Both the position numbers and the translations under genes were made by a program. Positions 1-4,831 of a stretch of 8,986 nt of DNA are shown in pieces. Source of the DNA: an uncultured Propionibacteriaceae bacterium (GTDB lineage: Bacteria; Actinomycetota; Actinomycetes; Propionibacteriales; Propionibacteriaceae); assembly GCA_945875065.1 (NCBI GenBank), contig CAMCJC010000087.1, positions 1-8,986 of the forward strand. Direction: 5' to 3'. The stretch's first letter is position 1. The number at the start of each line of letters is the position of its first letter. Under the pieces are notes generated by a model, which worked only from the letters and a program-made list of their open reading frames with translations, was not told where the DNA came from and did no database searches.

Positions 1-132
1 GGCCACGAGGAGTTCTCATTCGAGTGGCTCACAGACCAGTTGCGCATCTTCACCGACATGAACCCCGAGTTTGAGGCTGCTGTTGACCGCTTGGCGTCGT
101 GGCTGGCCCGGATGGACGACGAGGAGGACTGA
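1..132 (+). CDS. C-terminal end of an unrecognised protein (partial)
   Basis: The reading frame is open from the left edge and ends with TGA at 130-132, leaving 43 codons. The peptide is acidic, rich in Trp, Phe and Leu, and ends in a run of Asp and Glu (MDDEED); it looks like the helical tail of a soluble protein. I do not recognise the family from this fragment and propose no function. The frame is supported mainly by context: its stop overlaps the galK start as TGATG, the usual sign of translational coupling, and its last codons carry the galK ribosome-binding site. It is probably in one operon with galK. Confidence 0.6.
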   Translation, partial: GHEEFSFEWLTDQLRIFTDMNPEFEAAVDRLASWLARMDDEED

Positions 133-1262
133 TGAACGTCGCCGCGGCATTCGAAGAGTTGATGGGTTCCTCCCCTCAAGGGGTCTGGTTCGCACCCGGC
201 CGGGTGAACCTGATCGGGGAACACACGGACTACAACGACGGCTTCGTATTGCCGTTCGCGTTGGCGCAGCGGGCTGTAGTGGCCGCGTCCCGCCGCGACG
301 ACGACCTGCTCGTCATGCACGCCCTGGATCTGGGCGAGGTCATGGAACTTCCCATGGCGCAGGTTCGGCCCGGGACGGGTGGCTGGTCCGCCTACCTAGC
401 GGGTGTCGTGTGGGCGCTGCGGGAGGCAGGGCATGACGTCGGCGCCATGACGCTGGCGGTGACCTCTGATGTTCCTCACGGCGCCGGGCTGTCCAGCTCC
501 GCGGCGCTCGAGTGCGCTGTCATGGCCGCGGCCTGCGACTTATTTGCCATCGACATCTCTCCACTGACACGCGCCAAGCTATGCCAACGCGCCGAGAACG
601 AGTACGTGGGTGCCCCCACCGGGCTCCTCGATCAGGCGGCGTCTACGCTCTGTGCCCGTGACCATGGCATGTTCCTAGACTGCCGCTCCTTTGAGGCGAC
701 GATGGTTCCGCTGCCGCTGACGGAGGCCGGCTTCGAGATTCTCGTGCTGGATACGCACACCCCGCACAGCCATGTCGATGGGGAGTATGGCGAGCGTCGG
801 GCGACGTGCGAGGCGGCGGCCGCCGCCTTGGGCGTGCCCGCGCTGCGAGACGTCCAGGACCTGGACGCCGCTCTCAAAAGACTGACGGATGAGCGGATGC
901 GCAAGCGGGTACGTCACGTCGTCACCGAGAACGAGCGCACGCTAGCGACGCTGACCGCGGCTCAGCAGGGTCGTCTGGAGGACATCCCGCCCCTGCTGGA
1001 TGCCTCGCACGCGTCGATGCGTGACGACTACGAGATCACGGTCCCGACAGTCGACTTGGCGGTCGAGACGGCGCGCGAAGCTGGTGCCTTGGGTGCCCGC
1101 ATGACCGGCGGCGGCTTCGGCGGGTGCATCATCGCGTGGTGCCGCTCCGGCGCAGGCGAGGCCGTCGGCGAGGCTGTGGCCAGGGCGTTTACCGAGGCTG
1201 GGTTCGACGCACCGACCTGGTTCATCGCGACTCCTTCCGAAGGTGCCGGCCGATTGGCTTGA
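132..1262 (+). CDS. galK: Galactokinase GalK (GHMP kinase)
   Basis: A 376-residue cytoplasmic kinase that phosphorylates galactose with ATP to galactose-1-phosphate, the entry step of the Leloir pathway. The galactokinase signature GRVNLIGEHTDYNDG lies at residues 23-37, the GHMP ATP-binding motif (PHGAGLSSSAALE) at about 115-127, the catalytic-Asp region (PTGLLDQ) at about 162-168, and the C-terminal glycine motif (ARMTGGGFGGC) at about 322-332. Length matches the family. I chose ATG 132 because a GAGGAGG sequence (121-127) sits just upstream and the start overlaps the stop of the preceding gene. The in-frame start at 99 would add unconserved residues. No galT or galE is visible here. The gene ends 105 bases before whiB1, which has its own promoter. 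Confidence 0.96.
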   Translation: MNVAAAFEELMGSSPQGVWFAPGRVNLIGEHTDYNDGFVLPFALAQRAVVAASRRDDDLLVMHALDLGEVMELPMAQVRPGTGGWSAYLAGVVWALREAGHDVGAMTLAVTSDVPHGAGLSSSAALECAVMAAACDLFAIDISPLTRAKLCQRAENEYVGAPTGLLDQAASTLCARDHGMFLDCRSFEATMVPLPLTEAGFEILVLDTHTPHSHVDGEYGERRATCEAAAAALGVPALRDVQDLDAALKRLTDERMRKRVRHVVTENERTLATLTAAQQGRLEDIPPLLDASHASMRDDYEITVPTVDLAVETAREAGALGARMTGGGFGGCIIAWCRSGAGEAVGEAVARAFTEAGFDAPTWFIATPSEGAGRLA

Positions 1263-1281
1263 ACTTTCCAAATGAGCAGCG

Positions 1282-1294
1282 TCCCCGAAGGGGG
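1282..1294 (+). terminator. Possible weak terminator hairpin after galK
   Basis: A short hairpin: CCCC at 1283-1286, loop GAA, GGGG at 1290-1293, with a possible flanking T-G pair. It starts 20 bases after the galK stop. No T-run follows; the next bases are the proposed -35 box of whiB1. It could equally be part of the whiB1 promoter region or chance. Confidence 0.25.
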
Positions 1295-1323
1295 TTGTCT
1301 ATCGTTGTCGGCGGGGGTAGGGT
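1295..1323 (+). promoter_or_regulatory. Predicted whiB1 promoter (housekeeping sigma type)
   Basis: TTGTCT at 1295-1300, a 17-base spacer, then TAGGGT at 1318-1323 match the -35/-10 pattern of actinobacterial principal-sigma promoters (TTGACA / TANNNT). The predicted transcript starts near 1330 and gives a leader of roughly 37 bases before the whiB1 ATG, with a purine-rich AGGGGG (1352-1357) as ribosome-binding site. I see no CRP-like palindrome (TGTGA-N6-TCACA) here. Confidence 0.55.
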
Positions 1324-1366
1324 TCATCCGCTCAACGATTAAACAAGACGTAGGGGGCTCGACCAC

Positions 1367-1618
1367 ATGGATTGGCGGCACAGGGCTGCGTGCCTGACGG
1401 AGGATCCGGAGTTGTTCTTCCCCGTCGGCAACACTGGGCCTGCCCTGCAGCAAATCGAAAACGCCAAGCGCATCTGCCAGCGATGCGATGTCAAGGACCA
1501 GTGCCTGGCCTGGGCCCTTGAGGCCGGCCAGGACCACGGGGTCTGGGGCGGTATGAGCGAAGACGAGCGCAGGGCGATCAAGCGCCGACAGGCGCGCTCA
1601 CGGGTCCGCGTCAGCTAA
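1367..1618 (+). CDS. whiB1: WhiB1-type Fe-S transcriptional regulator
   Basis: An 83-residue WhiB-family protein. Four cysteines at 9, 37, 40 and 46 (C-x27-C-x2-C-x5-C) would hold a 4Fe-4S cluster, followed by the WhiB turn GVWGG at 58-62 and a basic Arg/Lys-rich tail for DNA contact. The N-terminus (MDWRH) and the stretch DPELFFPVGN with the same cysteine positions closely match, from memory, mycobacterial WhiB1, so I assign that subfamily. WhiB1 of Mycobacterium is an essential, nitric-oxide-sensitive regulator that binds the principal sigma factor; the same role here is inferred. It has its own promoter (1295-1323). The TAA stop (1616-1618) overlaps the stop of pdtaS on the other strand, so the two genes converge with no spacer. 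Confidence 0.95.
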   Translation: MDWRHRAACLTEDPELFFPVGNTGPALQQIENAKRICQRCDVKDQCLAWALEAGQDHGVWGGMSEDERRAIKRRQARSRVRVS

Positions 1619-3063
1619 ACCGTAGCCGGCAAGATCAGTCGCGCCCGCGTTCCGGTGCCCTGGCTCACCGAGGCGACCTCTAAGGCTCCGCCGAGGTCCC
1701 CGACGAGCGTCGATATGATAGCTAGGCCTAAGCTGGTCTGGTTGCCGAGTTGGAATCCCTCCGGCAGGCCCACCCCGTCATCGATCACGTCAATGGTCAG
1801 GTGGACGTCGTCGCGGGTGGGGCGCACGACGATGCTGCCCGATCCGCTGCCCAAGCCGTGCTCGATGGCGTTTTGACACAGCTCGGTGATGATCATCGCC
1901 AGCGAGGTAGCCGTCTCTGAACGAATCTCCCCAAAGGTGCCGTCCCGCTTTGCCGCGACGGCCCCGCTGGTGGCGGCGAGATCCCCGACCATGAGCAGGA
2001 TGCGATCGCAGACGCCGTCGAACGCGACATCGTCGGCGATGGAGTGACTGAGCGTGTCATGCACTAGTGCGATCGACGACACGCGCCGCATCGCGTCCCG
2101 CAGCGCATCGCGGCCTTCCTCCGAGGTCATGCGCCGCGACTGCATCCGCAGCAGAGCCGCCACGGTTTGCAGATTGTTCTTCACCCGGTGATGAATCTCC
2201 CGGATAGTGGCGTCCTTGGTGACCAGCATCCGGTCCCGGGTGCGCAGATCAGTAGTGTCACGGCACAGCACCAACGAACCACGACGCTCGCCGCCGGCCA
2301 CCAACGGCAGCATGATCACCCGCATCGACGCGCGCGGCTGTTCGACGTCGAACACGACGCTCCGTTGGTTCGCCAAATCCGCCTGGATCGTCTGCCCCAT
2401 CGACTCGACTCCGGTCATGACGCTGCGAATCAACGCGGGGAACTCCTCGTCGGCGATGTCCCCCAGCGCGCCGAGACGTCTGAAGGCGGTGATCGCGTTC
2501 GGGGAGGCGTAGGTGATGCGGCCGCTCGGCTCCACCCTGAGCACTCCGTCGCACACCCTGGGGGCCAACGCCTTGTCGGTGACGGGCGACAGCGGGAAAC
2601 GGCCCTCGAAGATCATTGAGGTCAAAACGTCGGCGGCCTCCAGGTAATGCTCCTCCAGGGCGCCGACGGCCCGCATCCCCATCTGGTTGGTATGGCGCTC
2701 CAGTACGGCGATGCAACGGCCGTGCCGGATGATCGGGATAGCCCACACGTCGACCGGGATGCCGGCGGACAGGGCGTTGTCGCTGGTCTCGCAAACCTCG
2801 TGGCTGAGATAGGCCTCCAGCACCTGGTGCTCGAAGTCATAGGCGATCTGCTCCCCCACGACATCCTCCTCCAGGGCCGTCGGCCCGGTCACCGGCCGGA
2901 TCTGCGCCACACATGTGAAGACCTGGCAGTCCTCGTCCTCGGGGTCCTCTGGAACCCAAAGCAGCAAGTCAGAAAAGGACAAATCGCTCAGCATGTGCCA
3001 CTGGCCCTGAAACGCCAGCAGCCACTCGGTGTCAGTCAGATCGTCGACATCGTTGATCACCAT
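1615..3063 (-). CDS. pdtaS: PdtaS-type cytoplasmic sensor histidine kinase
   Basis: A 482-residue soluble kinase with no membrane segments. Order of parts: an N-terminal GAF-like sensor domain (about 10-160), a PAS domain (about 170-277, containing YASPNAITAF), a HisKA_2 dimerisation/phosphoacceptor region (REIHHRVKNNLQ at about 288-299, with the phospho-His among its paired His), and a HATPase domain with N box (TELCQNAIEHG, Asn about 398), G1 (DDGVGLPEG, about 428-436) and G2 (SLGLAI, about 444-449). This matches mycobacterial PdtaS, which phosphorylates the ANTAR RNA-binding regulator PdtaR; no PdtaR gene is in the window. ATG 3063 is favoured because homologues begin shortly before the EWLL...W...LSDLSF region; ATG 3084 (seven residues longer) is possible. 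Further upstream the frame stays open, but it crosses the bL37 gene and its terminator and is not credible as coding. Confidence 0.92.
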   Translation of the reverse strand: MVINDVDDLTDTEWLLAFQGQWHMLSDLSFSDLLLWVPEDPEDEDCQVFTCVAQIRPVTGPTALEEDVVGEQIAYDFEHQVLEAYLSHEVCETSDNALSAGIPVDVWAIPIIRHGRCIAVLERHTNQMGMRAVGALEEHYLEAADVLTSMIFEGRFPLSPVTDKALAPRVCDGVLRVEPSGRITYASPNAITAFRRLGALGDIADEEFPALIRSVMTGVESMGQTIQADLANQRSVVFDVEQPRASMRVIMLPLVAGGERRGSLVLCRDTTDLRTRDRMLVTKDATIREIHHRVKNNLQTVAALLRMQSRRMTSEEGRDALRDAMRRVSSIALVHDTLSHSIADDVAFDGVCDRILLMVGDLAATSGAVAAKRDGTFGEIRSETATSLAMIITELCQNAIEHGLGSGSGSIVVRPTRDDVHLTIDVIDDGVGLPEGFQLGNQTSLGLAIISTLVGDLGGALEVASVSQGTGTRARLILPATV

Positions 3064-3111
3064 GGCGATACTCTGCCAGGTCATGCAGTGGTGGCGCCAC
3101 GGGAGGTCTGG

Positions 3112-3118
3112 CACAATA
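3112..3118. promoter_or_regulatory. Possible back-to-back -10 elements for pdtaS and bL37
   Basis: CACAATA reads as a CACAAT -10 box on the plus strand (toward the bL37 gene, predicted start near 3124) and as TATTGT on the minus strand (toward pdtaS, predicted start near 3106). These are the best A/T-rich hexamers between the two divergent genes. Neither has a convincing -35 box at ideal spacing, so this is tentative. Confidence 0.28.
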
Positions 3119-3150
3119 GGCCGTCGCATCGCAAGTAAAGGAGGCCCGAC

Positions 3151-3225
3151 ATGGGCAAGACCGGCCGCAAGCGTCGCGCGCGACGTAAGAGCAACGCCAA
3201 CCACGGCAAACGCCCCAACGCCTGA
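3151..3225 (+). CDS. 50S ribosomal protein bL37 (24 residues)
   Basis: A 24-codon gene from ATG 3151 to TGA 3225. It is extremely basic, with Arg/Lys clusters at residues 3-13 and an ending of NANHGKRPNA. This is the pattern of bL37, the actinobacterial micro-protein found in the mycobacterial 50S subunit, where it lies against rRNA. A near-perfect ribosome-binding site, AAAGGAGG at 3137-3144, ends six bases before the ATG, and a strong hairpin follows the stop. These features together make a real gene very likely despite its size. It lies between divergent pdtaS and convergent rsrA. Automated calling often misses a gene this short, and the open frame on the opposite strand, continuous with pdtaS, could mask it. 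Confidence 0.88.
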   Translation: MGKTGRKRRARRKSNANHGKRPNA

Positions 3226-3235
3226 AACCTCGGAA

Positions 3236-3261
3236 AGCCCCGATCCTCTGGGATCGGGGCT
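3236..3261. terminator. Terminator hairpin between bL37 and rsrA genes
   Basis: A perfect 11-base-pair stem (3236-3246 with 3251-3261, core GCCCCGATCC) closed by the four-base loop TCTG. It begins 11 bases after the bL37 stop and, read on the other strand, 12 bases after the rsrA stop, so it can serve both converging units. The T-tracts are short on both sides (a TTT at 3272-3274 on plus), which is usual in high-GC genomes. Confidence 0.8.
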
Positions 3262-3272
3262 CCGTTGCATCT

Positions 3273-3533
3273 TTAGGAGATGATCAACGCTATCCGGTGC
3301 CGCAGTAGCGTCGGCGCGGGCGTGGTGGGCTGGCTCAGCCTGATCATCGTTGTAATCGTGTTCTCGATCTCGAAACTCTCCATGCACCGCTCGCAAGCGT
3401 GGAGGTGATGGCGCACCAAATCGGCTTCGGCCTCGGACAGTTCACCGTGCAGGAACGCGTGAACGACCTCTAGAGCGCGCACGCACTCGTCAAACGCATC
3501 GTGGTCATGGCTCCACATCTCAGGGTCTGTCAT
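3273..3533 (-). CDS. rsrA: RsrA-type zinc anti-sigma factor
   Basis: An 86-residue ZAS-family anti-sigma factor, the thiol-sensing partner of SigR. The zinc motif H-x3-C-x2-C is at His43, Cys47 and Cys50, and an upstream Cys17 lies exactly 30 residues before Cys47, the same spacing as Cys11 and Cys41 in Streptomyces RsrA. In that protein, oxidation to a disulfide among these cysteines releases zinc and frees the sigma factor; the same switch is inferred here. The start ATG (3531-3533) overlaps the sigR stop as ATGA, so the pair is translationally coupled and should be made in fixed ratio. The extra Cys pair that follows the zinc motif in Streptomyces RsrA is absent here (the region reads TTMIRLSQP). 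A bidirectional hairpin lies downstream. Confidence 0.93.
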   Translation of the reverse strand: MTDPEMWSHDHDAFDECVRALEVVHAFLHGELSEAEADLVRHHLHACERCMESFEIENTITTMIRLSQPTTPAPTLLRHRIALIIS

Positions 3534-4090
3534 CGCCGGCCCCCGATCCCACGCTCGGCGGCGTAGTCGGCGAGGGCCTCCCGCAGCAGCGAACGGCCCC
3601 GGTTGAGTCTGGACATGACCGTCCCGATCGGGGTACCCATGATTGCTGCGATCTCCTTGTAGCTGAAGCCCTCGACGTCGGATAGGTAAACGGCCAGCCG
3701 GAACTGCTCCGGCAGGTTCGCCATCGCTTCGGCGACCACGGCGTCTGGCGTGTTGTCCAGTGCCTCCATCTCGGCCGAGCGCAGCCCGTGGGCGTCGTGC
3801 GACGCAGCGCGTGCCAGTTGCCAGTCGCTGATCTCATCGTCCGCACTTAGCTTGGGCGAGCGTTCCGCCTTGCGCCAGGAGTTGATGTAGGCATTGGTGA
3901 GGATGCGGTACAGCCACGCCTTAAGGTTCGTGCCCGGCTTGAAGGTGGCTCGGCCCTTAAAAGCCTTTGCATAGGCTTCTTGGACGAGATCCTCGGCGTC
4001 CGCATGACTGCGAGTCATGCGCAGCGCCGCGGAATAGAGGCGGTCGAGGTGGCTCAACGCCTCCTCCTCGAACGTCTGCTCTGGCTCCAT
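3530..4090 (-). CDS. sigR: ECF sigma factor SigR/SigH (thiol and oxidative stress)
   Basis: A group-IV sigma factor of 186 residues from ATG 4090. Region 2 includes the DAEDLVQEAY motif and the NLKAWLYRILTN stretch; region 4 carries the helix-turn-helix around YKEIAAIMGTPIGTVMSRL, near the C-terminus. Sequence and coupling to an RsrA-like gene identify the SigR/SigH group, which directs RNA polymerase to thioredoxin, mycothiol and protein-quality genes under disulfide stress. The start is uncertain. The frame is open to GTG 4150 (206 residues), with another GTG at 4144. A SigR-type promoter at 4154-4179 would start transcription near 4144-4147, so GTG 4150 would not be usable on that RNA, while GTG 4144 (leaderless) or ATG 4090 would. 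No candidate has a strong ribosome-binding site. The conserved domain begins after residue 4088-4090, so the choice does not change function. Confidence 0.94.
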   Translation of the reverse strand: MEPEQTFEEEALSHLDRLYSAALRMTRSHADAEDLVQEAYAKAFKGRATFKPGTNLKAWLYRILTNAYINSWRKAERSPKLSADDEISDWQLARAASHDAHGLRSAEMEALDNTPDAVVAEAMANLPEQFRLAVYLSDVEGFSYKEIAAIMGTPIGTVMSRLNRGRSLLREALADYAAERGIGGRR

Positions 4091-4153
4091 GGGTTCAAAA
4101 CCTACCCTGGGAAGGGCCTCAGGTTCCAAGAGTGTGACGGTCACGAACACAGC

Positions 4154-4179
4154 AACGCCGCTGGGTGGACAACTATTCC
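4154..4179 (-). promoter_or_regulatory. SigR-dependent autoregulatory promoter of sigR
   Basis: On the minus strand GGAAT (4179-4175), an 18-base spacer, and GTT (4156-4154) match the published SigR/SigH promoter consensus (GGGAAT-N18-GTT) at its exact spacing. It sits directly upstream of sigR, in line with the known positive autoregulation of SigR in Streptomyces and SigH in Mycobacterium. The -35 box is built from the last codons and stop (TCG GAA TAG) of the SRAP relic. Confidence 0.75.
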
Positions 4180-4328
4180 GATGGCCGGATCAGTTCGAAG
4201 CCGTCGTTGCGGGCCGAATCGAGCCAGGCGTCGAGATCGGCTGCGGGGCGGTCACCGGCAACCAGCTCGATGTCGAACGCCGCGATCAGTTCATCTGCCC
4301 CGCGGTCGCCGCCATATCTGCCGCACAT
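4173..4328 (-). pseudogene. Relic of an SRAP (YedK/HMCES) gene with internal deletion
   Basis: A 51-codon open frame on the minus strand from ATG 4328 to TAG 4173. It begins MCGRYG, the hallmark of SRAP proteins, in which Cys2 (exposed after Met removal) covalently captures abasic sites in single-stranded DNA. After about 22 residues that look like the family's N-terminus (DELIAAFDIELV), it passes to RNDGFELIRP at residues 40-49, which matches the C-terminal end of SRAP proteins (compare KNQGAELIQP in E. coli YedK, from memory). A normal SRAP protein is about 220-260 residues, so some 170-200 central residues are missing, including the core that holds the catalytic Asn, Glu and His. No stop or frameshift is seen, so the deletion looks in-frame. 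The position fits the SRAP gene located between sigH and aroA in Mycobacterium. A functional 51-residue peptide cannot be excluded but is unlikely. Confidence 0.7.
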
Positions 4329-4365
4329 GTAGTCCGATCTAGGAGAATCCGCGCGACGGGTTCTG

Positions 4366-4371
4366 TATGTT
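4366..4371 (+). promoter_or_regulatory. Possible -10 element for the DoxX-aroA-rsgA operon
   Basis: TATGTT fits TANNNT and ends seven bases before ATG 4379, which would give an almost leaderless transcript. No clear -35 box is present and no ribosome-binding site lies at a normal distance from ATG 4379 or ATG 4367 (AGGAG at 4341-4345 is about 21 bases or more away). Confidence 0.3.
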
Positions 4372-4378
4372 TGACGTC

Positions 4379-4831
4379 ATGTACCTCATTCGACTAGCTG
4401 CTCGCAGCCTCTTTGCAAGTGCCTTCATCGCCGACGGCATCCGCAAGGCCACCAAGCCGGAGGAGTCCGCCTCGCGGGCTGAGAAGGTCACAAACCGGGT
4501 CGCCTCATTCACCCAGCGCGTCGTCCCCGCCAGCTACTCCTCGCACGTCCCTGAGCGTCCCGAGGCTTGGGTGCGGTTGTGCGGTGTTGCACAGGTCGTC
4601 GGCGGTGCCATGTTCGCCACCGGAATTGGCCGCCGGCTCGGCGCGCTCCTTCTGGTCGGCACCGGCGCCATGAACGTAGCGACCTCCTGCTCGGGCAAAG
4701 AAACTGACCTCGAGACGAAGCAGGCCCAGCGTTCGGAGGCGCTGACCAAGATGTCGCTGCTGGGCGGCGCCATCCTCGCTCTCCAGCCCCGTCCACGACG
4801 TGTCGTCCGCGCCCCCAAGGCGGCCTCCTGA
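4379..4831 (+). CDS. DoxX-family integral membrane protein
   Basis: A 150-residue membrane protein with about four hydrophobic segments, near residues 3-20, 65-83, 86-104 and 122-136, and a basic C-terminal tail. The opening (LIRLAARSLFASAFIADGIRKATKP) has the DoxX pattern of a first helix followed by a Gly and a charged loop ending in Pro. A DoxX protein of Mycobacterium works with superoxide dismutase and a thiol oxidoreductase in a membrane complex; whether this one does so is unknown, but its place beside sigR is suggestive. ATG 4379 is preferred because the family usually starts just before the first helix and a -10-like box lies upstream; ATG 4367 would add four residues. The stop TGA (4829-4831) overlaps the apparent CTG start of aroA. 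Confidence 0.8.
   Translation: MYLIRLAARSLFASAFIADGIRKATKPEESASRAEKVTNRVASFTQRVVPASYSSHVPERPEAWVRLCGVAQVVGGAMFATGIGRRLGALLLVGTGAMNVATSCSGKETDLETKQAQRSEALTKMSLLGGAILALQPRPRRVVRAPKAAS

Noticed and set aside
99..131. Upstream start for galK at 99
   Set aside because: It overlaps the end of the preceding gene, lacks a ribosome-binding site, and adds residues absent from galactokinases, whereas ATG 132 has a strong site and a TGATG overlap.
3064..3396. N-terminal extension of pdtaS up to 3396
   Set aside because: It runs antisense through the bL37 gene, its ribosome-binding site and a terminator into rsrA, has no conserved content, and homologues begin near residue 3063 or 3084.
4341..4345. AGGAG as ribosome-binding site for the DoxX gene
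   Set aside because: It is about 21 bases before ATG 4367 and 33 before ATG 4379, too far to act on either.
3980..4397. Plus-strand open frames between sigR and DoxX
   Set aside because: They lie opposite sigR and the SRAP relic, are Arg-rich with no known motif, and the minus strand explains this region better.
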